A DNA stretch of 41,301 nucleotides, taken from positions 1 through 41,301 of the forward strand of contig CAZUZS010000044.1 in the NCBI GenBank assembly GCA_964624795.1. The letters run 5' to 3'. This DNA is from CAZUZS01 sp964624795 (GTDB taxonomy: Bacteria; Calditrichota; Calditrichia; RBG-13-44-9). Position numbers and translations under genes: made by a program. This document shows positions 26,053 through 34,436 of the stretch, in pieces (position 1 is the first letter of the stretch; each line of letters opens with the position of its first letter). The notes under the pieces were generated by a model. It saw only the letters and a program-made list of their open reading frames with translations, had not been told where the DNA came from and ran no database searches.

Positions 26053-29000
26053 TCAGGACATTTTCTCGTTCAGCAGAAAGATTGGCTCGTTGAGCTTTCC
26101 ATTCCTGCCGCTTTTTATGGAGAACTCCCTGAACCATTTTTCCAGGTAGTTGGCTCCATACGGGACCCTCCGGCTGACCACATCTTTCAGAATACCAGGC
26201 TGTGGATGATAACCGTTCCGGAAGACAGCGATGCCTTTTTTGTATTCCGGAACCAGGGACAGAATTTCGCCGGTCACATCCTCGGTGGATTGATATTTCA
26301 TGGCAAATCCCATTTTTCCGCTCAATTCCGCAATAATTTGCCAGTTGGAATGCCCGGTTGCCGGCCTCACGGCTGCGCTGAAATTCCGCACCCGCGCCTC
26401 GGCGTTGGTGATGCTGCCGGTTGTCTCGGTGAAAGGCACCAGCGGGAAAATCACGTCCGCCAGTTTTGCTGTCTCGGTCATGAACATATCAGCAACTACC
26501 ACAAAACCGCCTTCTTTCCTCTGCAGCGGCAGTTCGGCAGTACCTACCGGATCCTGGCCCCAGAAAATGGCGCCCTGAATTTTTCCTGCGTTTAATTCTT
26601 CATAAGCATCCCAGGCGGAAAGACCGGTTTCCACCGGCATCTCGCGATCCCATTTCTTCGCGAAGCGTTGGATAACCTGCGGATTATCAACCCGCTGGTA
26701 GCCCGGCAGGTATTCGGGCAGCATTCCCATATCCAGCATTCCCTGGAAATTGCTCGCCGCCGGAAGCGACAAGAACGATTCGGTCTGTCCCAGCACGAAA
26801 CCCAGGCTGTTCAGCCAGTGTACGATTTCCGGGTTGGCATTTTCCCGGTTACACAGGAACACCGGTTTTTCCGCACGCACTAACTGGTTAAAGAATTTGT
26901 CGAATTGGCTTTTGGTGAGTCCAAACTCGGACAACGGCGTATGCCGGGAAACACCTTCCACGCTGATAAACAGTTCTTCCGCTTTGGCCTGGCGGGTGCG
27001 TGCGACCACTTTTTCGTACCACCCGCTGCGATTTATTTTATCCACGAGATACTGCAGGAAAAGCACTTTTTTATCATCCGGAATTCCCAGCGCATTGGAT
27101 TTTTTCGCCAGGCGGCTGTCCGGGCAGCACCCCATGTAAACGGTCTGTCCTCTGCGGGCGGCCTTCTGCAAATCGATGTAGAGAACCGGGTGGGATTCCA
27201 TGGGATCGAAATTGCACACCATGATAAAATCGCTTTCATCGATGCGCTTGAATGTGGTGTTCGACAGCGAAGCCCGCAGCAGCGCTTCCGGATATTCGTT
27301 CAGATTTGAAAGCGATCCCACATTGTTGGTGTGCAGCACGGCGCGTGCGAACTTTTGCAGCAGGAAGTTCTCTTCGTTGGTGGCGTGGGGAGAACCGAAC
27401 ACCGCCCAATTTGCATCCTTCTTCTGCAATTCGGCGATCTTCCTGGCCGTAAAATCATACGCTTCTTGCCAGGAAACCGGCTGCAGTTCGCCATTCACCC
27501 GGATGTGCGGCTGTTTCAGGCGGTTCTTGTCATTCACATAACGGAAGCCATAACGCCCTTTGACGCACAGGTTGCCGAATTCATTTACATCCGACTCTTT
27601 AAATGCTGAAATCTTGAGAACATGATCCTCCAAAACATCGGCCTGCATGTCGCAGCCCACGCTGCAATACTGGCAGACCGTGGGATATTTATCCAGAACC
27701 CACGGGCCGGGCTTGGTGGCATCCACTTTGTCCGAAATGGCCCCGGTGGGACAGGTTTCAACACACTGCCCGCAGGAAATACAGTTGGTTTCCGCTAACG
27801 GCATTTCCAGGATGGGCTTAACCTTCGCATCGTAGCCGCGGTTGATAAAGCCAAAAACGCCCAGCCCCATCACTTCATCGCAAATCCGAACGCAGCGACC
27901 ACAGAGAATGCATTTGTTCAACTCAATCTGAATAAAGGGATGGCTCTTGTCCGGTTTGATGTCGTGGTATTCGCCCAGATAGTTATCCTGAATGGCTTCA
28001 TATTCGGTGGAGTGTTTCTGGAGATCACATTCATAGAAGGCCTGGCAGCCGCACTCCAGGCAGCGGATCGCTTCCTGGTAAACCTGCTCGCGTGTGAAGC
28101 CCAACTCGATTTCGTTCCAGTCTTTGGCGCGTTTTTTAGCATCCCGCACCGCCATTTTCTGGCGAACGGTTTTTGGCACATCTTCAAAATCCTGTACGGA
28201 CAACTGTTTGAAATTGTCCTTCCGGCTGATAAACGGTTTTTGGGGAAGTTCCAGCTTGTCGCCGGTAAGATATTTGTGGATCGCCATGGCGGCTTTGCGA
28301 CCATCGGCAATTGCTTCAATCGCGGTAGCGGCACCTAAAACCACATCGCCCCCGGCGAAAACACCGGGAATGTTAGTGTCCATGATGTGCTGCCGGACTT
28401 CCAGCGTTCCCCAGCGGGTGGTCTTAATATTGACCAGCTTTTCATCTTTTCCGGCGAATTCCAGGTCGGGTTTCTGGCCGATGGCGGCGATGACCCAATC
28501 CGTTTCCATGATGAAATTGGAGCCTTCCACCGGTTCCGGCCGGCGACGGCCGCTGGCATCCGGTGCGCCCAGTTCCATCTTCACGCATTCGATTCCCTTC
28601 GCCCTGCCATTTTCATCCAGCACGACCTTCACCGGTGCGGTCAGGAAAATGAAATTGATACCTTCCTCTTCCGCTTCATCGATTTCCATTTTATTGGCCG
28701 GCATCTCTTTTACGGTGCGGCGATACACGATATTTACCTCATCGGCGCCCAGTCGCAGCGCAGAACGAGCGGCATCCATGGCGGTATTTCCGCCGCCGAT
28801 CACGGCAATTTTTCCGCTGAGGGATGTAACCTTTTTCAGCTTCACCTCTTGCAGGAAATCAATTCCCGAGAGAACCCCTTCTGCATTTTCGTTTTCCACC
28901 CTCATGCTGGTACTGGCTTGTGCACCTAATCCCAGAAAAACAGCTTTGTAACCAGTCTCCAACAGGCCGTCCAGCGAGAAATCCCTGCCCAGCGCTTTAT

Positions 29001-29787
29001 TCAAATGGATATCCACGCCGAGTTTGGTGACGCCTTCTACCTCTTTATCGATGATATCCTCCGGCAGGCGGTATTGCGGAATTCCCCAACGCAACATGCC
29101 TCCGGCTTTGGGCTTGGCATCAAAAATATCGACGGTGTGGCCTTCCTGACGCAAATAATAGGCGCAGGAAAGCCCAGCCGGTCCGGCGCCCACAATGGCC
29201 ACCCGCAAACCGGTGTCCTGTTTCACTTCCGGGAAGTAGCGATCGGCGCTGTCCAGATCGAAATCGGCAATATAGCGCTTCACATGGTCGATAGCTGCCG
29301 GCTCGTCCACCAGATTGCGGCGGCAATTCATCTCACAGGGACGGGTGCAAACCCTTCCGCAAACGGTGGGCAGCGGATTGTTGCGCTTGATGAGTTCGAT
29401 CGCCTCGCGGTATTTTCCCATGGAAGCCAGCGCCAGGTACCCCTGCACGTCCACACCTGCCGGACAGGCAATTTTGCACGGCCCCAGACAATCGGCGTAA
29501 TGATTGCTCAGGATCAACTCCAGCGCCATTTTACGGGCCTCCCGAATCGGCTCGTTGTTGGTGGTAATTTTCATTCCCTGGTTCACCTTGGTGCCGCAGG
29601 ACGGAACAAAAGTGCGTGCGCCTTCCACCTCCACCACGCACAGGAAGCACGAAGTAAACGGCTCCAGTTGGTCGTCATGGCACAGCGTCGGGATGTCGAT
29701 GCCCTGTTCCCGGCAGACCTGCAAAATGGTCTGGTCGGTATGGGCGATGACAGGTTTGCCGTCTATAAAAATTTGAACTTTATTCAT
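26053..29787 (-). CDS. Giant redox subunit: NuoG-like ferredoxin + GltD/NfnB-like FAD-NAD(P) domain + molybdopterin-oxidoreductase fold
   Basis: This 1244-residue fusion has these parts in order. A [2Fe-2S] ferredoxin domain (C36, C47, C50, C64) comes first. A GltD-type Fe-S region follows (C100, C104, C108, C143, C147, C151, C155). Next is a flavoprotein domain with FAD motif VGAGPAGL (199-206), NAD(P) motif GGGNTAMDAA (331-340) and GVFAGGDV (475-482). Two [4Fe-4S] sites follow (C626/629/632/636 and C669/672/675/679). The last part is a formate-dehydrogenase-like fold with a cubane (C705, C708, C712, C741) and the CVKGR motif. Where catalytic formate dehydrogenases have Cys or Sec before HSP, this protein reads GSLSNLNEYPEAL, without either. 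GGGAGA precedes the start. The partners upstream are NuoF- and NuoE-like, suggesting an NAD(P)H-linked electron-bifurcating or transhydrogenase-like complex. Confidence 0.85.
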   Translation of the reverse strand: MNKVQIFIDGKPVIAHTDQTILQVCREQGIDIPTLCHDDQLEPFTSCFLCVVEVEGARTFVPSCGTKVNQGMKITTNNEPIREARKMALELILSNHYADCLGPCKIACPAGVDVQGYLALASMGKYREAIELIKRNNPLPTVCGRVCTRPCEMNCRRNLVDEPAAIDHVKRYIADFDLDSADRYFPEVKQDTGLRVAIVGAGPAGLSCAYYLRQEGHTVDIFDAKPKAGGMLRWGIPQYRLPEDIIDKEVEGVTKLGVDIHLNKALGRDFSLDGLLETGYKAVFLGLGAQASTSMRVENENAEGVLSGIDFLQEVKLKKVTSLSGKIAVIGGGNTAMDAARSALRLGADEVNIVYRRTVKEMPANKMEIDEAEEEGINFIFLTAPVKVVLDENGRAKGIECVKMELGAPDASGRRRPEPVEGSNFIMETDWVIAAIGQKPDLEFAGKDEKLVNIKTTRWGTLEVRQHIMDTNIPGVFAGGDVVLGAATAIEAIADGRKAAMAIHKYLTGDKLELPQKPFISRKDNFKQLSVQDFEDVPKTVRQKMAVRDAKKRAKDWNEIELGFTREQVYQEAIRCLECGCQAFYECDLQKHSTEYEAIQDNYLGEYHDIKPDKSHPFIQIELNKCILCGRCVRICDEVMGLGVFGFINRGYDAKVKPILEMPLAETNCISCGQCVETCPTGAISDKVDATKPGPWVLDKYPTVCQYCSVGCDMQADVLEDHVLKISAFKESDVNEFGNLCVKGRYGFRYVNDKNRLKQPHIRVNGELQPVSWQEAYDFTARKIAELQKKDANWAVFGSPHATNEENFLLQKFARAVLHTNNVGSLSNLNEYPEALLRASLSNTTFKRIDESDFIMVCNFDPMESHPVLYIDLQKAARRGQTVYMGCCPDSRLAKKSNALGIPDDKKVLFLQYLVDKINRSGWYEKVVARTRQAKAEELFISVEGVSRHTPLSEFGLTKSQFDKFFNQLVRAEKPVFLCNRENANPEIVHWLNSLGFVLGQTESFLSLPAASNFQGMLDMGMLPEYLPGYQRVDNPQVIQRFAKKWDREMPVETGLSAWDAYEELNAGKIQGAIFWGQDPVGTAELPLQRKEGGFVVVADMFMTETAKLADVIFPLVPFTETTGSITNAEARVRNFSAAVRPATGHSNWQIIAELSGKMGFAMKYQSTEDVTGEILSLVPEYKKGIAVFRNGYHPQPGILKDVVSRRVPYGANYLEKWFREFSIKSGRNGKLNEPIFLLNEKMS

Positions 29788-29875
29788 TTTTTTCTCCCAA
29801 ATTGCCTTTCGGGTTTTTGATCCGGATAGAGGTTATCAAACAACCTTAAAGAATTGTCGCAACGCGCCCCGTGAT

Positions 29876-29949
29876 GTCATTTCGATCGTAGCGAGAAATC
29901 CTGGTTCCGCAATATTGAGGATTTCTCGTCGGATGCTCCTCGAAATGAC
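29876..29949. repeat. 74-bp palindromic element inside the redox operon
   Basis: The outer arms GTCATTTCG (29876-29884) and CGAAATGAC (29941-29949) are exact reverse complements. Inner arms GAGAAATCC (29893-29901) and GGATTTCTC (29919-29927) are also exact. The arrangement resembles the REP/MITE-like palindromes with a GTCATTTCGA end that are scattered in many FCB and other genomes. It occupies the 229-bp spacer between the NuoF-like gene and the giant subunit gene, so the transcript would fold here. Confidence 0.8.
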
Positions 29950-30016
29950 CGTAAATCTGTTACTAATACTTAAGGTTGTGTATTTCATTGTTTTTATTTC
30001 CACCGATTTCTAAATC

Positions 30017-31843
30017 TCAATTTACCAAATTCTCAATTTCCGCCTCTTCGCCGGTCAGGATTTCAATCGCATCGAATTTGCAAGAATCGTAGCAGGCGCC
30101 GCAGCGGGTGCAGGTGTCTTCATCGATGTGATGCACTTCCTTCTTGGCGCCGGTGATGGCATTCACCGGACAGGCGCGCAGGCACACCATGCAGCCAGTG
30201 CAATTATCCTCCACCACCCGGAAAGTGATCAGCTCGCGACAGCTTTTTGCCGGACATTTTTTATAATGTATGTGCGCTTCGTACTCTTCCCGGAAATACT
30301 TGAGGGTAGTAAGCACCGGGTTGGGAGCGGTCTGTCCCAATCCGCACAACGAGCTTTTCCGGATGTTTTCAGCTAACATTTCCAGTTTGTCGATGTCGCC
30401 CGGCTGCCCCTTGCCCTCTGTGATGCGCTCCAGGATTTCCAGCATGCGTTTGGTACCCATCCGGCAGAAAGTGCACTTGCCGCACGATTCTTCCTGGGTG
30501 AAGTTCAGGAAAAAGCGAGCCACATCCACCATACAGGTGCGGTCGTCCATCACCACCATGCCCCCGGACCCCATAATTGCGCCGGTCTTGTTCAGCGATT
30601 CGTAATCCACCGGAGTGTCCAGCAATTCGGCCGGAATACAGCCGCCGGAAGGCCCGCCCAACTGCACCGCCTTGAACTCCCGGTTGTCCTTGATACCGCC
30701 GCCGATCTCAAAAATCACTTCGCGAAGCGGCATGCCCATGGGAACTTCCACCATTCCGCCGCGGGTTATTTTTCCCGCCAGGGCGAATACCTTGGTGCCC
30801 TTGCTCTTTTCGGTTCCCAGGCTGGCGAATGCATCCGCGCCGTTCAGAATAATCCATGCCAGGTTGGCATACGATTCAACATTGTTAATATTGGTTGGTT
30901 TGTCCCACAGCCCGCGGACTGCCGGGAACGGCGGCCGCAAACGGGGCATTCCCCGCTTGCCTTCCACGCTCCCAATGAGTGCCGTTTCTTCGCCGCACAC
31001 AAATGCGCCGGCACCGAGTTTTATTGAAATATCAAACGAGAAATTGCTTCCCAAAATTCTTTTGCCCAGGAAGCCCTTTTTCCTGGCCAGCGCGATGGCA
31101 AGTTCCAGACGCTGCACCGCAAGCGGATACTCGGCGCGCACGTAGATGATTCCTTCCTGCGCACCAATGGCATAGCCGGCAATCAGCATTCCTTCCAAAA
31201 CACTGTGCGGGTCGCCTTCCATTACGCTGCGGTCCATAAAAGCGCCGGGATCTCCCTCGTCGCCGTTACAGATAATATATTTTTCATTTCCGGCGGACTG
31301 GCGGGCGAACTGCCATTTCAGGCCGGTGGGGAAACCGGCGCCCCCGCGTCCACGCAAACCGGACTTCTTGACTTCTTCAATTACATCTTCCGGCTTCATC
31401 TCCGACAGGACTTTTTGAATTGCCTTGTAGCCATCCTTTGCCAGGTACTCCTCGATGCTCTCCGGATCGATCTCCCCGGCATTTCTCAGAACAATACGAA
31501 CCTGCTTATCAAACAGGGTGTCTTCCGGGGTATGAATGCCTTCTCCCTTCACCACCCATTCTTCAATAATCTGTTCATTCTGAATATGTTTTTCGAAAAT
31601 CTGGTTGAGCTTCTTGACGGTCACGTCGCCGTACATTACGGTGGGCAGACCGGGCATCATGATTTCCACCAGAGGTTCCCGGTAGCAGGCACCCACGCAG
31701 CCGGTCTTTTCCAGCTCGATGGGCAGTTTCGCCTCGGCAATCTTCTTCTCCAAAGCCGCGTAAACATCCGCCGCACCCGCCGCAATTCCGCAACTGGCCA
31801 TTCCCACCAGTATTTTTATATTTCCATTTTGTGGACTTAACAT
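30017..31843 (-). CDS. HydB/NuoF-like NADH-binding FMN and Fe-S subunit
   Basis: The 608-residue soluble protein has an N-terminal thioredoxin-like [2Fe-2S] domain (C18, C49, C53). The NuoF core follows, with FMN motif GLRGRGGAGFPTGLKW (162-177), NAD region GAGAFVCGEETALI (277-290) and a [4Fe-4S] site (C454, C457, C460, C500). A CPAKSC pair (C530, C535) comes next, and then a C-terminal two-cluster ferredoxin (C548/551/554/558 and C578/581/584/588). This layout is that of HydB of bifurcating hydrogenases and HndC-type subunits, not the shorter complex I NuoF. It starts 7 bp after the NuoE-like gene, with GGGAG inside that gene's end. It would oxidise NAD(P)H on FMN and pass electrons on. Confidence 0.93.
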   Translation of the reverse strand: MLSPQNGNIKILVGMASCGIAAGAADVYAALEKKIAEAKLPIELEKTGCVGACYREPLVEIMMPGLPTVMYGDVTVKKLNQIFEKHIQNEQIIEEWVVKGEGIHTPEDTLFDKQVRIVLRNAGEIDPESIEEYLAKDGYKAIQKVLSEMKPEDVIEEVKKSGLRGRGGAGFPTGLKWQFARQSAGNEKYIICNGDEGDPGAFMDRSVMEGDPHSVLEGMLIAGYAIGAQEGIIYVRAEYPLAVQRLELAIALARKKGFLGKRILGSNFSFDISIKLGAGAFVCGEETALIGSVEGKRGMPRLRPPFPAVRGLWDKPTNINNVESYANLAWIILNGADAFASLGTEKSKGTKVFALAGKITRGGMVEVPMGMPLREVIFEIGGGIKDNREFKAVQLGGPSGGCIPAELLDTPVDYESLNKTGAIMGSGGMVVMDDRTCMVDVARFFLNFTQEESCGKCTFCRMGTKRMLEILERITEGKGQPGDIDKLEMLAENIRKSSLCGLGQTAPNPVLTTLKYFREEYEAHIHYKKCPAKSCRELITFRVVEDNCTGCMVCLRACPVNAITGAKKEVHHIDEDTCTRCGACYDSCKFDAIEILTGEEAEIENLVN

Positions 31844-31850
31844 GGGGTAA

Positions 31851-32348
31851 TTACTCCCTCTCTTTTTGAAATTTTTGGAGAATTCTTTTCACTTCCCGGT
31901 CCGACAGGCGGCCGTAGGTGGTTTCGCCAATCATCATAACCGGCGCCAGGCTGCAGCATCCCAGGCAGGCAACCGATTCCAGCGTAAACTCACGGTCCTC
32001 GGTGGTCTCGCCGTCGGCGATTCCCAGGTGCTCTTCGCACGATTCGGTGATGCGGTCTGCACCGCTCACGTGGCAGGCGGTTCCGTGGCATACACGAACG
32101 ATATTTTTCCCCACCGGTTTCAGCCGGAACTGGGAGTAGAAGGTCGCCACACCATAAACGGTGCTGATGTCGGTATTGGTGGCATCCGCGATGCGGATCA
32201 GTGCTTCCTTCGGCAGGTAGCCATACAATTTCTGGGTTTCCTGGAGAAGAGGAATGATGACACCCTTCTTCCTGGCAAATTTCTTCAGAACTTTATCAAG
32301 TGGTGTATAATCCAACGCTTCCATTGGTTGCGTTTCAACAGCTTCCAT
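31851..32348 (-). CDS. NuoE/HydC-like [2Fe-2S] thioredoxin-fold subunit
   Basis: The 165-residue protein has an N-terminal helical bundle (LLQETQKLYGYLPKEAL, IADATNTDISTVYGVATFYSQF) and a thioredoxin-like [2Fe-2S] domain with ligands C87, C92 (VCHGTAC), C128 and C132 (ACLGCC). This is the standard partner of NuoF/HydB. It is the first gene of the operon, with AGGAAA before the ATG and an AT-rich leader upstream. The set HydC-like, HydB-like, giant subunit and Cys-rich protein runs in one direction. No NuoB, C, D or I, membrane subunit or hydrogenase H-cluster domain is present, so this is not complex I or a HydA hydrogenase. Confidence 0.94.
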   Translation of the reverse strand: MEAVETQPMEALDYTPLDKVLKKFARKKGVIIPLLQETQKLYGYLPKEALIRIADATNTDISTVYGVATFYSQFRLKPVGKNIVRVCHGTACHVSGADRITESCEEHLGIADGETTEDREFTLESVACLGCCSLAPVMMIGETTYGRLSDREVKRILQKFQKERE

Positions 32349-32481
32349 TCGATTTCCTCATTGTAATTTAAATTATTCACACTTTATATGAATCGGAATC
32401 AAAGAGTTCCGGTTTATTATTTTTTTATTTTTTTTCCAGTCATTTCAGTCGCGTAACTCTCGCCTTAGCCCTTCCCCGCAG

Positions 32482-32511
32482 CCCCCTCCCCTTGTGCATA
32501 AAGGGAGGGGG
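32482..32511. repeat. C-rich/G-rich inverted repeat
   Basis: CCCCCTCCC (32482-32490) pairs with GGGAGGGGG (32503-32511) over a 12-nt loop, and a second G run follows. Its purine/pyrimidine-biased arms resemble dispersed intergenic repeats. A T-tract is absent, so it is not a standard terminator. Confidence 0.6.
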
Positions 32512-32909
32512 TAAAGGGGGTGGTGTCAAAATGCTTGCCAAACAAAGTTTTATTATCGCACAAAGAATTTTGTGTAAAAAAACACAAAATTCAGCAGGAA
32601 GTTATATAATGCGAAGTATGTATTTCAATTAAAAAAAATATTTATCGGTGGACATTCAGGATAGATACGAAGGATACAGCAACCGGGTACGAGAATGGTG
32701 GAAAATTTATATATGGGAATGATGCCGTATTGGAGTTATGAGGTGATGCACAATATGTCGCAGTATTAAGCCGAAAAAACTCATAATCCTAATCTTAATC
32801 GTAAACGCACTGACCGCACCGGTTGGTTCATAGCACATGTTTTGTGTCATTCCGAATGTTCTTTTCGGCTCGTGTCGGTATGCTGTGGGCTTCGCCTTCG
32901 GGCATTTGA

Positions 32910-32934
32910 TTAATAGTGCCGGCGGTACTATTAA
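32910..32934. repeat. TTAATAGT palindrome
   Basis: TTAATAGT (32910-32917) and ACTATTAA (32927-32934) form an exact 8-bp stem around a GC-rich 9-nt loop. Possible protein-binding site or repeat end; no function can be assigned. Confidence 0.45.
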
Positions 32935-33407
32935 TTAAACTTACCGGGACTATTTGATAAATCATTCAAAAAACAGTAACACATGTGCGATGTTTTCCGT
33001 TCTACATCTCGACGGATGTGCGGGTGTCCAAAGCCGGAATGCGCGGAATTTTGCATTCAAAACCGGGATTTACTGATAATGCACCATTATTTCACAAAAT
33101 ACTCATAAAATGTCCTTTTATGTACGGCAAAAACGAAAGGTATTGCTTCGGAGATCCTTGCTAATACTTTGCTAATTCCTTGCTGAAGGCTTTTTAGTGC
33201 GAACTTAAGCGAAGGGGATTTCGCGCGAATATTCACATAAATAACGTTTTTTTGGAGAAGGAACGAAAGCGCTGCGCTAAAATTTCCTTCCGGATTTATT
33301 TGAAAGGGTGTGAACGCGTTTGCCGGAAACTTTTGATTTTCACGTCCGTTGCAGAACCGAATTCCTGCATTCAGCGTGAAATGCATTCGGGAAGGAAAGG
33401 AGCGCCC

Positions 33408-33866
33408 ATGAAAACCTATGTTTTTGAAATAGAAGATTCGTTTAACCGGCCGCTGCCGGAGATTTTCGAGTTCTTCAGCGATGCCGCCAACCTGAATATT
33501 GTGACGCCGCCCTGGCTGGAATTCAGCATTCTCACCCCGCTGCCCATAACGATTGAGAAAGGCGCGACCATTGAGTACCAGCTAAAGCTCTACGGTTTTA
33601 CGGTGAACTGGAAAACCGAAATTACCCACTGGGAGCCACCCTACCGTTTTGTAGACGCGCAAATAAAAGGTCCCTACAAAAGCTGGGTGCACCAGCACCG
33701 CTTCGAAGAAACCGCTGCCGGCACTCGCATGACTGACCGGGTGGAATATGCAGTGCCGGGATTGTTCTTAGCCCCCTTCTTCCACAAACTGTTTGTGCGG
33801 CGCGATGTAGAGCGGATTTTTGCTTACCGCAGGATAAAGTTTGGGGAGATTTTTAAACCATGGTGA
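33408..33866 (+). CDS. SRPBCC (START-like) ligand-binding domain protein, copy 1
   Basis: This 152-residue soluble single-domain protein starts at ATG 33408, with GGAAAGGAG upstream; the frame is open further upstream but without a better start. It reads DSFNRPLPEIFEFFSDAANL, then TPPWLEFSI, GATIEYQLKLYGF, WEPPYRFVDAQIKGPYKSW and MTDRVEYAVPG. This is the SRPBCC/polyketide-cyclase-like helix-grip fold often labelled cyclase/dehydrase, or found next to TIGR01777-type epimerases. The ligand is unknown. From base 34 of the gene, 414 bp are identical to copy 2 at 34599. It precedes the hicBA pair, which lies on the other strand. Confidence 0.85.
   Translation: MKTYVFEIEDSFNRPLPEIFEFFSDAANLNIVTPPWLEFSILTPLPITIEKGATIEYQLKLYGFTVNWKTEITHWEPPYRFVDAQIKGPYKSWVHQHRFEETAAGTRMTDRVEYAVPGLFLAPFFHKLFVRRDVERIFAYRRIKFGEIFKPW
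33441..33854 (+). repeat. Direct repeat unit A (414 bp), identical to 34632-35045
   Basis: By eye no mismatch is found between 33441-33854 and 34632-35045. Only three differences occur in the 33 coding bases before it, while the sequences outside the genes differ strongly. The repeat offset is 1191 bp. Confidence 0.9.
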
Positions 33867-34041
33867 GATGCACATCTCCAGGAAATGAAGTGAGTTCCAA
33901 ATGCCCGTTAAATTTTTTTTGTTAAAAGTAGTGAAATGCCAACACAACACGGACTCACTTTATTGACCGCCTCCAATGGCACACATATTAAAATCTATAT
34001 TATAGACTTTTGCATGTCAATGCAATATTTGCTTTGGCAGC

Positions 34042-34221
34042 TTACTCCGCACCAAGATTTTTTAAGATCTTTTTCGCCAATGGTTCTTTGATCTCGCTAT
34101 GGCGAGGGACGGCTTCTACCGTACCATTCTTAGGATTAATCCAAAGTGAATGCGAAGCGCCTTCCCGTTTCAAATAGCATCCAGCAATTCTCAACCTTCG
34201 CTCCAGGTCTCGCCGTTTCAT
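34042..34221 (-). CDS. hicA: HicA family toxin (mRNA interferase)
   Basis: This 59-residue product has the dsRBD-like HicA fold signature: MKRRDLERRLRIAGCYLKRE, then GASHSLWINP and EAVPRHSEIKEPLAKKILKNLG. The histidine in GASHSLW corresponds to the catalytic His of HicA toxins, which cleave mRNA when free of HicB. Its ATG overlaps the hicB stop by four bases (ATGA), so the two are translationally coupled. The gene is complete. It lies between two near-identical SRPBCC genes. Confidence 0.88.
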   Translation of the reverse strand: MKRRDLERRLRIAGCYLKREGASHSLWINPKNGTVEAVPRHSEIKEPLAKKILKNLGAE

Positions 34222-34436
34222 TCAATCATCACCGTTTCCCGGATAGCGTCTTCGGGCAGTCCCCTGAGAATATCAGCCCGGCGATCCTCAAGAATCAACT
34301 CAATAGCCTGGCGCAGACTATCCTTGGCTTCCTCAGTTGTTTGGCCTTGTCCGTTAGCCCCGGGAACCTCCGGGCAAATTGCCCAGAATCCCCCCTCGGG
34401 AGCGGCTTCAATTATTGCGGTGAATTCTGCTTTCAA
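34218..34436 (-). CDS. hicB: HicB family antitoxin
   Basis: This 72-residue product begins FTAIIEAAPEGGFWAICPEV, then PGANGQGQTTEEAKDSLRQA and IELILEDRR, the typical partly degraded RNase H fold of short HicB proteins. HicB binds and blocks HicA; the common C-terminal DNA-binding extension is missing here. The only start available is TTG at 34436, because a stop codon lies a few codons upstream; AGGG is 8 bp before it. The order hicB then hicA is one of the two known arrangements. Confidence 0.87.
   Translation of the reverse strand: MKAEFTAIIEAAPEGGFWAICPEVPGANGQGQTTEEAKDSLRQAIELILEDRRADILRGLPEDAIRETVMIE

Larger units (their letters stand above)
32349..33407. other. 1.06-kb gene-free region with several hairpins
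   Basis: Between the divergently placed NuoE-like gene and the first SRPBCC gene no convincing coding sequence is seen; open frames here lack ribosome sites and recognisable domains. The left part must hold the promoter of the redox operon. It contains a C/G-rich hairpin (32482-32511), a TTAATAGT palindrome (32910-32934) and an imperfect CTTGCTAAT-type triple repeat (33157-33185). It looks like a repeat-bearing junction between conserved and accessory DNA. Confidence 0.6.

Noticed and set aside
28094..28951. 285-codon plus-strand open frame opposite the giant redox subunit
   Set aside because: Ser/Pro-rich translation typical of the reverse strand of a GC-rich gene; no domain or ribosome site.
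26053..32348. Complex I (nuo) or HydABC hydrogenase operon
   Set aside because: No NuoB, C, D, I or membrane subunits and no H-cluster motifs are present; the large subunit has GltD and molybdopterin-fold domains instead.
32482..32511. Terminator of the redox operon or SRPBCC region
   Set aside because: The hairpin lies upstream of both neighbouring divergent genes and lacks a T-tract, so it is listed as a repeat.
33087..33386. 99-codon minus-strand open frame in the gene-free region
   Set aside because: No ribosome site, no domain and odd composition; it ends inside the upstream region of SRPBCC copy 1.
33252..33407. N-terminal extension of SRPBCC copy 1
   Set aside because: Copy 2 has no such extension, and the ribosome site GGAAAGGAG sits directly before ATG 33408.
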